DNA from: Clostridia bacterium
Lineage (GTDB): Bacteria; Bacillota; Clostridia; Oscillospirales; CAG-272
Assembly (NCBI GenBank): GCA_017416185.1
Contig: JAFQDF010000033.1
Coordinates: 1 to 64,000 of the forward strand
DNA: 64,000 bases
Reading direction: 5' to 3'
Made by a program: the position numbers and the translations under genes. Shown here in pieces: positions 52,778-64,000 of this stretch. The notes under the pieces are model-generated. The model was given only the letters and a program-made list of their open reading frames with translations, ran no database searches and had not been told where the DNA came from. Numbering within the stretch: position 1 is the first letter of the stretch; the number at the start of each line of letters is the position of its first letter.

Positions 52778-53572
52778 TTACTTACGAACAATAATCGTCA
52801 CCCTCTTGCAATTATCCTCCTCAACTGTTTCTGTTACAACGTTAACTCCTAATTTTTTCACAGTATTCACTGCTCTGTCAATCGAATTATAAAAAAGCCG
52901 CAGATCCTTTAGCTGACTGTTAATAACTCTGGGCTGTTTTTTTATATCGGCACATAATCTGTCCACATATCCTTCAGCTGCTGCAACATTCAGATTATGC
53001 CGTATTATGTAATCAAGTGCTTCAGACCTAAGCTCTCCATCAAGACGAAGCAAGGCTCTGCAATGCCTTTCGCTTAGTCCTTGCTCGATTATTTTGCGTT
53101 GCTCCTCAGGGGACAGACGAAGAATACGCAGCTTATTTGCTACGTAAGATTGACTAACCGACAGAGTACGTGCAATACTCTCCTGAGTCATAGCATAAAG
53201 CTCTTTAAGGGTCATTATAGCCATAGCCTCCTCAAAAATATTCAGGTCCTGGCGTTGTATGTTTTCAATTATTGATATGATCGCCGAGGTCTCCTCATCT
53301 ATATTGATGATAATACAGGGGACACGCTTCATTTTCAACAGTCTTGCCGCCCTTAAACGTCTTTCTCCCGCTACAAGCTCGTAATTCTGCCCCTCTTTGC
53401 GAACAGATAAAGGCTGAAGTATGCCGTGACGGTGTATGCTGTCTGCAAGCGACAGGATCGACCTTTCCTCAAAAAGCTTCCTCGGCTGTCGCTTATTCGA
53501 CAATATACGGCATTCTTCCAGCATGCATACCCTTTCGCTTTCTTTAATACATTCTACTGCAAGTGTGTTCAT
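52778..53572 (-). CDS. ParB paralogue, Noc-like
   Basis: 264 residues with the ParB/Noc family layout: CTP-binding motifs (VAGERRLRAARLL, IIENIQRQDLNIFEEAMA) and helix-turn-helix (MTQESIARTLSVSQSYVANKL). In Firmicutes the second origin-proximal ParB is usually the nucleoid-occlusion protein Noc. I did not see the Bacillus Noc target in this window, so it may bind parS or another site. The ATG at 53572 follows AAAGGAAAGGG. Confidence 0.8.
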   Translation of the reverse strand: MNTLAVECIKESERVCMLEECRILSNKRQPRKLFEERSILSLADSIHRHGILQPLSVRKEGQNYELVAGERRLRAARLLKMKRVPCIIINIDEETSAIISIIENIQRQDLNIFEEAMAIMTLKELYAMTQESIARTLSVSQSYVANKLRILRLSPEEQRKIIEQGLSERHCRALLRLDGELRSEALDYIIRHNLNVAAAEGYVDRLCADIKKQPRVINSQLKDLRLFYNSIDRAVNTVKKLGVNVVTETVEEDNCKRVTIIVRK

Positions 53573-53609
53573 TTTTTTCCCTTTCCTTTGCTTTTTATAC
53601 TGTATCGGT

Positions 53610-53637
53610 ATTATACCAGTATTTTCCATTTTGTAAA
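53610..53637 (-). promoter_or_regulatory. Promoter of the Noc-like gene
   Basis: Minus strand: TTTACA (53637-53632), a 16-nt spacer, TATAAT (53615-53610). Confidence 0.55.
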
Positions 53638-53690
53638 GCAGTATTCTGTCTTAGGAAAAAAATATCTTTTTGTATTTTTGGAGTAAAAGA

Positions 53691-53726
53691 AAAAGTCTTT
53701 TGACCTATAGGGTCAAAAGACTTCAT
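53691..53726 (-). terminator. Terminator after pgsA
   Basis: On the minus strand AAGTCTTTTGACC pairs with GGTCAAAAGACTT and is followed by TTTCTTTTAC. Confidence 0.85.
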
Positions 53727-53780
53727 TTTCTCTTATTTTTTCTCTCTTATCTCTTCTCTGTAAAATGAACTGCGTTCATT

Positions 53781-54359
53781 TTACTTTGTAGGATCAAGAT
53801 AAGGCCAGTAAGCTATGAAGTAATTTATACCCGACCACATTGTAAGAATTACGGTTGCGGCAAGGAAAATATAGCTTACGATATTATTGGTAGGAACAAG
53901 GGGCTCAAGTATAAGCACTACCATAGTAACTGTCTGAAGTACGGTCTTGCACTTGCCCATCCAGTTAGCGGCGATGACTATATTACCCGCATCGGATACC
54001 ACCAGACGCATAGAGGTAACAGCCAACTCACGCAGAAGGATCAGGAAAAATGACCAGGCAAGAACCTTGGTATAAATCTCTCCTCTTGCATTCGCAACAC
54101 AGAGAAGACCTATAAATCCACCAAGTATCATACATTTATCAGCCAGGGGATCAAGAAACTTGCCGAAATTTGTAATAAGATTATACTTTCTTGCAATCTT
54201 ACCGTCAAGCATATCGGTAAGAGCGGTAAGAATAAATATAACGGTCGCAACTATAGGACTTATCACATCACCGAAAACGGGGAATATGATAAAAAACATA
54301 AATAAGGGGATCATAATGACACGAAGAAGTGTCAGCTTATTGGGAAGATTAAGTTTCAT
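53781..54359 (-). CDS. pgsA: CDP-diacylglycerol-glycerol-3-phosphate 3-phosphatidyltransferase
   Basis: 192-residue membrane enzyme making phosphatidylglycerol phosphate. The CDP-alcohol phosphotransferase motif is present as LTDMLDGKIARKYNLITNFG then KFLDPLADK, with both Asp pairs intact, and about six membrane helices. Start overlaps the end of rimO by 4 nt (ATGA). Confidence 0.93.
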   Translation of the reverse strand: MKLNLPNKLTLLRVIMIPLFMFFIIFPVFGDVISPIVATVIFILTALTDMLDGKIARKYNLITNFGKFLDPLADKCMILGGFIGLLCVANARGEIYTKVLAWSFFLILLRELAVTSMRLVVSDAGNIVIAANWMGKCKTVLQTVTMVVLILEPLVPTNNIVSYIFLAATVILTMWSGINYFIAYWPYLDPTK

Positions 54360-55690
54360 TGTAAAGCCTCTCCTATCAAGTCATAGTCTAATATCTCGGT
54401 AATCTCAACCTTGACAAATTCATGAACATTCAGTCTTGCCCTTGAGGTAAAGTAAACCTTTCCGTCTATTTCGGGAGCATCTGCCTCGCTACGTCCGAAA
54501 TAAGCCTCAGATACGGGATCAAAGCCCTCGCAGAGCACGGTAATTACCTTACCTAACTGCTTTTGGTTATATTCCTCACTTATATGCATCTGCTTTGACA
54601 TAAGCATATCGGCACGGTCGAGCTTTGTCTGTTCGTCTATCTGGTCGGGCAGGTCATAGGCAGGGGTATCCTCCTCACGGGAATATGCAAAGGCACCGAA
54701 TCGCTCAAACTTAACCTTGCCGATAAACTCGCACAGCTCCTCAAACTGCTCCTCGGTCTCTCCGGGAAAGCCTGCAATAGCCGTAGAACGGATAACTATA
54801 CCGGGAACGTTGTCGCGCAGGCGCTTGACGGCATCCTCGATACAAGCTCTATCTCCGTGACGGTTCATACGCTTTAATATATCGTTATTAATATGCTGAA
54901 TAGGCATATCAATATACTTTACAAGCTTATCGTTGTCACGAAGCTCTGCTACGAGCTCGTCGGTGATCTTGTCGGGATAGCAGTAGAGAATTCTGAACCA
55001 AGGAATATTCGTCTCCTCGGTAAGCTTATGAAGAAGCTCTGCAAGCTTATACTCACCGTAGATATCCTGACCGTAGCGGGTAGTATCCTGTGCAACCACT
55101 ACGACCTCCTTTATACCGAGATCACAAAGATCCTTTGCCTCTGCTATTATATCCTCCATCGGGCGGCTTCTGAAATGACCGCGGATAGAGGGGATAGCAC
55201 AATAGGTACAGCGGTTGTCACAGCCCTCGGCGATCTTAAGATAAGCATATCCTTCGGTAGTAACCACTCTTTCACCGCCTAAGGTAAGCTCGTCTGCCTC
55301 TTTGAATGACGTATACTTACTTTTCTGTTTATTTTCTATAGCACGAACGGCTTTAACGATATCGTGTATAGAGTTAACACCTATAAGAGCATCGACCTCG
55401 GGCATAGAATCAAGGATCTCCTCACGGTAACGCTCGGCAAGACAGCCTGTAACTATAATACCCTTCAGACTGCGGTTTTCCTTAAGCCACGCAACGTCAA
55501 GTATATTGTCGATAGCTTCTTTTTTTGCACTCTCGATAAAAGCGCAGGTATTGATGATTATAATATCCGCATCAATATCTTCTGCTACGATAGGATAGCC
55601 TGCTTCTACAAGCTCCCTTAGCATTATCTCGGTGTCCACCTGATTTTTTGGGCATCCGAGGGAAATAAATCCTACTTTTGCTTTACTCAT
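54356..55690 (-). CDS. rimO: Ribosomal protein S12 methylthiotransferase RimO
   Basis: 444 residues. N-terminal UPF0004 domain (FISLGCPKNQVDTE, NTCAFIESAKKEAI), radical SAM cluster CDNRCTYCAIP, and C-terminal TRAM domain. It modifies S12 Asp with a methylthio group. The ATG at 55690 lies within the recX end (8-nt overlap), with GAGG 6 nt upstream. Confidence 0.94.
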   Translation of the reverse strand: MSKAKVGFISLGCPKNQVDTEIMLRELVEAGYPIVAEDIDADIIIINTCAFIESAKKEAIDNILDVAWLKENRSLKGIIVTGCLAERYREEILDSMPEVDALIGVNSIHDIVKAVRAIENKQKSKYTSFKEADELTLGGERVVTTEGYAYLKIAEGCDNRCTYCAIPSIRGHFRSRPMEDIIAEAKDLCDLGIKEVVVVAQDTTRYGQDIYGEYKLAELLHKLTEETNIPWFRILYCYPDKITDELVAELRDNDKLVKYIDMPIQHINNDILKRMNRHGDRACIEDAVKRLRDNVPGIVIRSTAIAGFPGETEEQFEELCEFIGKVKFERFGAFAYSREEDTPAYDLPDQIDEQTKLDRADMLMSKQMHISEEYNQKQLGKVITVLCEGFDPVSEAYFGRSEADAPEIDGKVYFTSRARLNVHEFVKVEITEILDYDLIGEALQ

Positions 55691-56144
55691 TTTCATCCTC
55701 AATTATTCTGTATGCGTCCTTTATATCCGACGGTGAAAAACCGTAACGCATAAGGGCAGCATAGAGCTTACGCTCGTCAGAATATCTGTTTTTTATCTTA
55801 AGAATACGCTTGGCACAGTTAGCGGCAAAATCAATTTCCGAAAAATCTATATTTGCTATATCTTCACGCTTGAAGCCCTTGGTATAAAGCTCGGTCACGA
55901 GCCTTCTTTTACCGTAGAGCTTGGAGTTGGCAATAACGTATACGGCGTTTTCCAGATATCTTGCCTCGTTGAGATAACCTACCTTTTTGGCATAGGAGAC
56001 TGCAAAATCTATTGCATCTTCATCGTGTCCCTTACGCTGTAGCTTTTCTCTCAGCTTTTTTTCTGTACAATCTGCGTAATCAAGCATATTCAATGCCGAA
56101 CGTGCAGCACGTTTATAATTAATCGGTATATTATCTGAACTCAT
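55683..56144 (-). CDS. recX: Regulatory protein RecX
   Basis: 153 residues, three-helix repeats: ALNMLDYADCTEKKLREKLQ, then YLNEARYLENAVYVIANSKLYGKRRLVTEL. RecX modulates RecA filaments. It directly follows recA in the operon direction. The first codons and upstream leader are duplicated in tandem (56126-56291). Confidence 0.88.
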   Translation of the reverse strand: MSSDNIPINYKRAARSALNMLDYADCTEKKLREKLQRKGHDEDAIDFAVSYAKKVGYLNEARYLENAVYVIANSKLYGKRRLVTELYTKGFKREDIANIDFSEIDFAANCAKRILKIKNRYSDERKLYAALMRYGFSPSDIKDAYRIIEDENE

Positions 56145-56291
56145 AATATTTCTTCACTTCGGGCACTGAAAATACAACAATGTCTATCTTCACACCCGAT
56201 TATGGCATCTGTATATTATCTGAACTCATAATATTCTTCACTTCGGGCACTGAAAAATGACACCGTCTGTCTTCATACCCGATTATGGCAG
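56126..56291. repeat. 85-bp tandem duplication covering the recX start
   Basis: Copy 1 (56126-56210) contains the real recX ATG. Copy 2 (56211 to about 56291) carries the same leader and a second ATG reading MSSDNIQMP then stop. The copies differ by a few substitutions and one-base indels. Confidence 0.88.
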
Positions 56292-56298
56292 GGGTAAC

Positions 56299-57420
56299 TT
56301 ACCCCTCCTCATCAAATCCGCCGGCTAATGCGATCTCAAAATCGTCGTCGTCTGCATCAAGGCTGGGTGTGGTGTCTTCGGGAAGAACTCCGTCCTTCAT
56401 CTTTTCCTTGATCTTTTCCTCAAGCTCAGCCATAAGCTCGGAGTTAGACTCAAAGAGAGCGCGTACCTTTTCCTTACCCTGACCGATACGCTCGCCGTTG
56501 TAAGAGAACCAGCTGCCTGATTTTTCGATAATATCAAGCTCAAGACCCATATCAATAATTTCGCTTGACTTTGAGATACCCTTACCGTAGAGGATATCAA
56601 ACTCAGCTACCTTGAAGGGAGGAGCAACCTTATTCTTTACTATCTTACACTTAACGTGGTTACCGGTCACGTCCGTACCCGATTTGAGAGTTTCGGTCTT
56701 ACGGATATCTATACGGACGGATGCATAGAACTTAAGCGCACGTCCGCCGGGGGTGGTCTCGGGGTTACCGTACATAACGCCGACCTTCTCACGGAGCTGG
56801 TTAATAAAGATAACTATACAGTTAGTCTTGGCAATAGAGCCGCTTAATTTACGAAGTGCCTGAGACATAAGTCTTGCCTGCAAGCCCACGTGGGACTGAC
56901 CCATATCGCCGTCGATCTCCTGCTGAGGAACGAGAGCCGCAACCGAGTCAACTACGACGACGTCGATAGCACCGCTTCGTACAAGAGCCTCTGTTATCTC
57001 AAGAGCCTGCTCACCGCAGTCGGGCTGAGAAACCAAGAGATCGTCGATATCCACGCCAAGAGCTTTTGCATAAACGGGGTCGAGAGCGTGCTCGGCATCT
57101 ATAAACGCACCTGAGCCGCCCATCTTCTGTACCTCTGCGATAACGTGAAGTGCAACGGTGGTCTTACCTGAAGATTCGGGACCGTAGATCTCGATGATCC
57201 TTCCTCTGGGAACACCGCCTATACCGAGAGCCATATCAAGCATAAGAGAGCCTGTGGATACGGCAGATACGTTCATTTCATTATTTTCGCCAAGGCGCAT
57301 AATAGCGCCCTGACCGTATGCTTTTGTTATATTAGCTATTGCGGTATCAAGGGCCTTTTTACGTTCCTTTTCGTCCCCGATAGCCGAAACAGTTGCTTTT
57401 GCCTGTGTTTTCTTAGCCAT
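56299..57420 (-). CDS. recA: Recombinase RecA
   Basis: 373-residue DNA strand-exchange ATPase. Walker A is GPESSGKTT near residue 70, with [12 protein letters not shown], the L2 loop region ([28 protein letters not shown]) and an acidic C-terminal tail. The ATG at 57420 follows AGAAAGGAAGATATATT. I saw no Gram-positive SOS box (GAAC-N4-GTTC) upstream. Confidence 0.97.
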   Translation of the reverse strand: MAKKTQAKATVSAIGDEKERKKALDTAIANITKAYGQGAIMRLGENNEMNVSAVSTGSLMLDMALGIGGVPRGRIIEIYGPESSGKTTVALHVIAEVQKMGGSGAFIDAEHALDPVYAKALGVDIDDLLVSQPDCGEQALEITEALVRSGAIDVVVVDSVAALVPQQEIDGDMGQSHVGLQARLMSQALRKLSGSIAKTNCIVIFINQLREKVGVMYGNPETTPGGRALKFYASVRIDIRKTETLKSGTDVTGNHVKCKIVKNKVAPPFKVAEFDILYGKGISKSSEIIDMGLELDIIEKSGSWFSYNGERIGQGKEKVRALFESNSELMAELEEKIKEKMKDGVLPEDTTPSLDADDDDFEIALAGGFDEEG

Positions 57421-57460
57421 AATATATCTTCCTTTCTGTACCTGATTAAATCGGAATGAA

Positions 57461-57484
57461 GATTTTTGTCTAAAGGCAAAAATC
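57461..57484 (-). terminator. Weak hairpin upstream of recA
   Basis: GATTTTTG and CAAAAATC arms, next to a TTCTGCATTTA string; a member of the composite repeat family. It lies between the lipoprotein gene and recA. Confidence 0.4.
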
Positions 57485-57522
57485 CCCATTAATTCTGCAT
57501 TTATTAAGCATTCTCCAAATGC

Positions 57523-58116
57523 TTAATATGTGGGTGTGTCAAGTCTCCAACCGCTTTCCTGCTGAACCAGAACTATTATAAGTGTAGTTTCCTCTCCGCC
57601 GACAGTTGCTTTGACCTCGATATTCTGCTTACCGCGCTTGGCAGAAACCACCTTTGCACTTGCAGGATCTATTTTTGTGGTAAGCTCAAAACCTTTATTT
57701 GTAATATCAACCACCAGAACACCGTCATTACCGTCAGCATATCTGGGGTACATCTGAGCCTCTGTATTCTCAAGGGCGTCGTCTGCACCTGTAAAGCAGG
57801 CATATTCAATGGTATTTGCTATAAATGCATCCGAGTATACCTCTGCGATAGCCGCCTTCAGCTCCTCGGTACTCTGATAGGGAGAGTTTTTTGCAACAGT
57901 TCTGTACTGAGCCGCAGTAACAGTATTGAGAGCCTCATCCTGCCCGGGTTCAATATCAAGTCCGACACCCCAGACTATATCGTTTATTATTTCTGCCTTT
58001 GGAATAAGCTCTTCAAGGATAGCTCTTGCCTCATCGTCGGTTATGGGTTTTGTGCAGGAAACGAGGGATAGAAGCATTATAACCGACAGGCAGACTATAA
58101 TAATCTTATTCTTCAT
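57523..58116 (-). CDS. Lipoprotein of unknown function
   Basis: 197 residues: signal peptide with lipobox LVSC (Cys21), an N-terminal helical part ([24 protein letters not shown]) and a beta-rich C-terminal part. The start overlaps the end of gyrA by 11 nt, so the two are coupled. Family not recognised. Confidence 0.7.
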   Translation of the reverse strand: MKNKIIIVCLSVIMLLSLVSCTKPITDDEARAILEELIPKAEIINDIVWGVGLDIEPGQDEALNTVTAAQYRTVAKNSPYQSTEELKAAIAEVYSDAFIANTIEYACFTGADDALENTEAQMYPRYADGNDGVLVVDITNKGFELTTKIDPASAKVVSAKRGKQNIEVKATVGGEETTLIIVLVQQESGWRLDTPTY

Positions 58117-60627
58117 CGGCTTCTACCGTCTCTACAACTTCTGTTGCCTCAGCCGGAGCTTCTACCTCGGGAATCTCGTCAGGCTCCTTTGCAACCTTTG
58201 CAAAGTTCACTATATGAGTATCCGCACCGGTTCTCATAACGATTACACCGCCTGCAGTTCTTGAGTAAACGGGAATATCGGATACGGCGATACGTATCAT
58301 CGTACCCTCGCTTGTTATCATCATAACGTCCTCGTCCTCGGCTACGGATGCGATACCGCAGAGCTTACCTGTCTTAGCTGACAGCTTATGACAGCATACA
58401 CCCTTAGTGCCTCTGTTGTGAGCGGAGAAATCGTCATACTCGCATCTCTTGCCGAAGCCCTTTTCGGTAATGGAAATAAGCTTCTTACCCTCCTCAACGA
58501 TGGCAACCGCCTTTACGTAATCTCCCTCGGTAAGCTTGATACCGCGTACACCGCGGGCTGTTCTGCCCATTACTCGAGCCGCTGACTCGTGGAAGCGTGC
58601 TGCATAACCGTTGTAGGTTGCAATGATTACTTCATTTTCACCTGTGGTATGAGCAACGAATACCAGCTCGTCATCCTCGTCAAGGTTAAGAGCTTTTTTA
58701 CCGCCCTTACGCTGATACTCATATTCGGAAAGATCGGTACGCTTGATAACACCGTTCTTTGTGACCATAGTAAGGTATTCACCTGCAACAAACTCGGGTA
58801 TAGAGAGAAGTGCAGTAACCTTCTCGCCCTCGTCAAGCTCAAGGATGTTTACGATATTCGTACCCTTGGCTGTTCTGCCTGCTTCAGGTATCTGATATGC
58901 CTTCTTTACCTGTACCTTACCCTTGTTGGTAAACATCATAAGGTAAGAATGACTGTGGCAGGCAACAACGGTCTCAACGAAGTCCTCTTCCTTTGTGGAC
59001 ATACCGATAATACCCTTACCGCCTCGTCTCTGTGCGGAATAAGTATCGGAAGGACAACGCTTGATATATCCCGCATTGGACATTGTAACAAGACAGGTAT
59101 GCTTTTCGATAAGGTCCTCAATAAGGATATCGTCCTCTGCTTCGATTATCTCGGTCTTACGTTCATCGCCGAATTTCTTCTTTGCCTCAAGCAGCTCGTC
59201 CTTGATTATCTGCTTAATTCTGTTTTCGTCTGCAAGGATAGCTTTGAATTCCTTTATCATCTCATAGAGCTCGTTAAGTCTTGCCTCTATCTTGTCACGC
59301 TCCATACCGGACAGACGGCCCAGAGTCATCTCAACTATAGCCTGAGCCTGAATATCGGTAAGTCCGAAGCGCTCCATCAGCTTTGCTTTGGCATCGGGAA
59401 TAGATGCCGAACCGCGGATTATACTGATGACCTCGTCGATATGATCAATAGCTATCTTCTGACCCTCACGGATATGCGCCTCGTGCTCTGCCTTCTTAAG
59501 ATCGAAGTTTACACGGCGGATAATAACGCTCTCCTGATGGTCGATATAGTGGTTAAGTATCTCTTTAAGCGAAAGGATCTTGGGCTCGCCCTTAACGAGA
59601 GCAAGCATATTTATTGCACAGGTATCCTGAAGCTGAGTATTCTTATAGAGCTGATTCAGAATGATCTGTCCGTTTACGTCACGGCGGTATTCTATAACTA
59701 TACGGATACCCTTCTTCTTGTCGGTCTCATCACGCAAAGCCGTGATACCGTCAACCCTCTTATCCTTTACAAGACCCGCGATCTGTGATACAAGAGTGAC
59801 CTTGTTCACCATATAAGGGATCTCGGTAACGATAATACGGCGGTTTTCTTCGTCTATCTCAGCCTTGGAGCGTACCATAACTCTGCCGCGGCCGGTTGAG
59901 TAAGCCTGAACGATACCGTTAGAGCCGTAGATGGTAGCACCCGTGGGAAAATCGGGACCCTTAAGATGCTGCATAAGCTCCTGAACGGTAGCCTCGGGAT
60001 TTTCCATCAGACAAATAGTAGCATCCACTACCTCTCCTAAATTGTGAGTAGGGATGTTTGTCGCCATACCTACGGCGATACCTACAGAACCGTTTACCAG
60101 AATATTAGGAAAACGGGAGGGAAGAACGGTAGGCTCCTTTAATTTGTTATCAAAGTTGGGAGCAAAGTCAACGACGTCCTTCTCAATATCCTCAAGCATA
60201 AGGTTAGCCATCTTGGACATTCTTGCCTCTGTATAACGGTAAGCCGCCGCCTGGTCGCCGTCGATATTACCGAAGTTACCCTGACCGTCGATAAGGGTAT
60301 AACGCAGGGAGAAGGGCTGGGCAAGTCTTACCATAGAGTCGTAAACTGCCGAGTCACCGTGGGGATGATATCTACCAAGCACGTTACCGACTGTAGTCGC
60401 AGACTTACGGTAGGGCTTGTCATAGGTCAGATGATCCTCGTACATAGCGTAGAGGATACGTCTGTGAACAGGCTTAAGACCGTCACGGACGTCGGGAAGA
60501 GCTCTGGACGTGATAACGCTCATTGAATACTGGATAAAAGAGGTCCTTACCTCCTTACCCATATCAACGTCCAAGATCTTCTGGTCCAAAAATCTGTAAT
60601 CTTTTGTTTCTTCTTGTCTTCTACTCA

Positions 60628-60628
<1 letters not shown>
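58106..60628 (-). CDS. gyrA: DNA gyrase subunit A
   Basis: 840 residues. Catalytic Tyr lies in ARMSK..RYTEA (YRYTEARM). The quinolone region reads [20 protein letters not shown], with the usual Ser and Asp, so no classical resistance change is seen. The C-terminal beta-pinwheel contains the GyrA box AQRRGGKG, confirming gyrase rather than topoisomerase IV. Its start overlaps the stop of the pfkB gene. Confidence 0.97.
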
Positions 60629-63506
<2,878 letters not shown>

Positions 63507-63510
63507 TTAC

Positions 63511-63540
63511 GGAAGGCAGAGGTCTGCCTTCCCTACGGGG
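63511..63540. repeat. GTAGGG-type palindrome between remB and gyrB
   Basis: GGAAGGCAGA..TCTGCCTTCC with CCTACGGGG on one side; same style as 47411-47580. A smaller CCGTA/TACGG hairpin lies next to it. Confidence 0.6.
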
Positions 63541-63545
63541 TTTAT

Positions 63546-63800
63546 TCAATCGTGTTTATTAATATTTGTCATTCTTCCCGCAAGGGACTGAGGTGAAAGC
63601 TGTGTCAGCATCACTTCGTTATCCTCTGTAACCACAAAGGATTTTGGTATCTCATATTTTACGTTAATGCTTCTTCCCTCTTTTTCGGCACGTCTTAAAA
63701 AAACTCTCGTTTCACTGCCTCGGGTAGAGGTATCCATATCAAAGATACCGATTATTTTCTTTTTTCTCAAAACGGCATTATTGCCAAGATGTATATACAT
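63546..63800 (-). CDS. remB: RemB-like DUF370 regulator
   Basis: 84 residues. MYIHLGNNAVLRKKKIIGIF and IPKSFVVTEDNEVMLTQLSP match DUF370 (Bacillus YaaB/RemB), a DNA-binding regulator linked to matrix genes. The position between recF and gyrB is the same as in Bacillus. Confidence 0.88.
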   Translation of the reverse strand: MYIHLGNNAVLRKKKIIGIFDMDTSTRGSETRVFLRRAEKEGRSINVKYEIPKSFVVTEDNEVMLTQLSPQSLAGRMTNINKHD

Positions 63801-63802
63801 AG

Positions 63803-64000
63803 CTAATCCGAGATTACAAAATTTCCTTGCTTGACCGTATAAGTCAAAGCATTGCTTAAACCTTTAAAATCCTCCGTACTACAAGAAGTTATAAAGGTTT
63901 GCCTGTCCGATAAACCGGACAGAATATATTCTCTTCTTTTAGTGTCAAGCTCACTTAAAACGTCATCAAGCAGAAATACGGGATAGCTGCCGCATTCCTT
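63803..64000 (-). CDS. recF: RecF, C-terminal fragment (window edge)
   Basis: The last 65 codons are visible. YPVFLLDDVLSELDTKRREYI carries the Walker B and D-loop of the RecF SMC-like ATPase, followed by the QTFITSC strand. The stop is 2 nt before the remB start, so the two are coupled. The rest lies beyond the window. Confidence 0.9.
   Translation of the reverse strand, partial: KECGSYPVFLLDDVLSELDTKRREYILSGLSDRQTFITSCSTEDFKGLSNALTYTVKQGNFVISD

Noticed and set aside
52612-52794. A 60-codon frame starting MFHVKP over the parS sites
   Set aside because: The start is simply the parS palindrome read as codons, and no ribosome site precedes it.
57421-57522. SOS (LexA) box upstream of recA
   Set aside because: No GAAC-N4-GTTC palindrome is visible between the lipoprotein gene and recA; control may lie further upstream in the operon.
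58589-59788. A 399-codon plus-strand frame opposite gyrA
   Set aside because: gyrA is intact on the other strand; the plus frame has no domain signals.

Overview
The window looks like a chromosomal segment from an anaerobic, spore-former-related clostridial bacterium (Bacillota, Clostridia; probably an uncultured gut Oscillospirales-type lineage). The signs are the pairs rny-ymdB and secG-rnr, an SpoIIQ-like M23 protein, clostridial-style lipoproteins, an SLH-domain surface protein, AAGGAGG ribosome sites and TTGACA/TATAAT promoters. The right end is the origin-proximal block: parAB with two parS sites, a Noc-like ParB paralogue, and the chain gyrA-pfkB-gyrB-remB-recF. dnaN, dnaA and oriC should lie just beyond the right edge (inference from conserved gene order). 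I saw no tRNA, rRNA or CRISPR.

Layout. 1-141 is the end of an IS3-type element. 157-9350 holds a transglutaminase-like lipoprotein, RNase Y/YmdB, an ECF sigma/anti-sigma pair, TrkA/TrkH potassium uptake and an M23 protein. 9565-20867 holds secG, RNase R, RlmB, a large degenerate P-type ATPase, a radical-SAM pair and an ABC-F protein. 21001-27473 is a leftward F-type ATP synthase operon (atpI-B-E-F-[b'/delta/alpha fusion]-G-D-C). 27703-28646 has two small tandem exported proteins. 28752-32076 is a leftward dehydrogenase/acid-sugar dehydratase/aldolase operon, divergent from two tandem DUF4838 lipoproteins (32275-37226). 37436-43922 holds a small repeat-fold protein, a GIY-YIG/aldose-epimerase fused frame and a 1559-residue SLH protein. 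44296-47240 has DUF1836, acyl-CoA synthetase-like and prolyl-tRNA deacylase-like genes. 48104-52538 is a leftward parA-parB-serS-small membrane protein-MORN operon. 52778-64000 is the Noc/pgsA/rimO/recX/recA/gyrase/remB/recF series, all leftward.

Most unusual content. The ATP synthase alpha subunit is preceded in the same reading frame by a b'-like membrane anchor and the C-terminal part of delta. If translated as read, each of the three alpha subunits would carry its own membrane-anchored stator arm. The same operon has an epsilon subunit without the C-terminal helical domain, and an AtpI gene whose best start is ATT. The 905-residue protein at 13821 keeps the eight-helix layout of a P1B ATPase but has lost the CPC and DKTGT motifs.

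Intergenic DNA is rich in structure. It includes 7-8 bp TGCAAAR/TGAATAR strings next to hairpins, a ten-hairpin array between two catabolic genes, a pair of ungapped 50-nt motifs sharing 38 positions, and GTAGGG-type palindromes. These look like several families of non-coding repeats characteristic of this genome. All functional calls rest on reading motifs by eye; no database search was possible.
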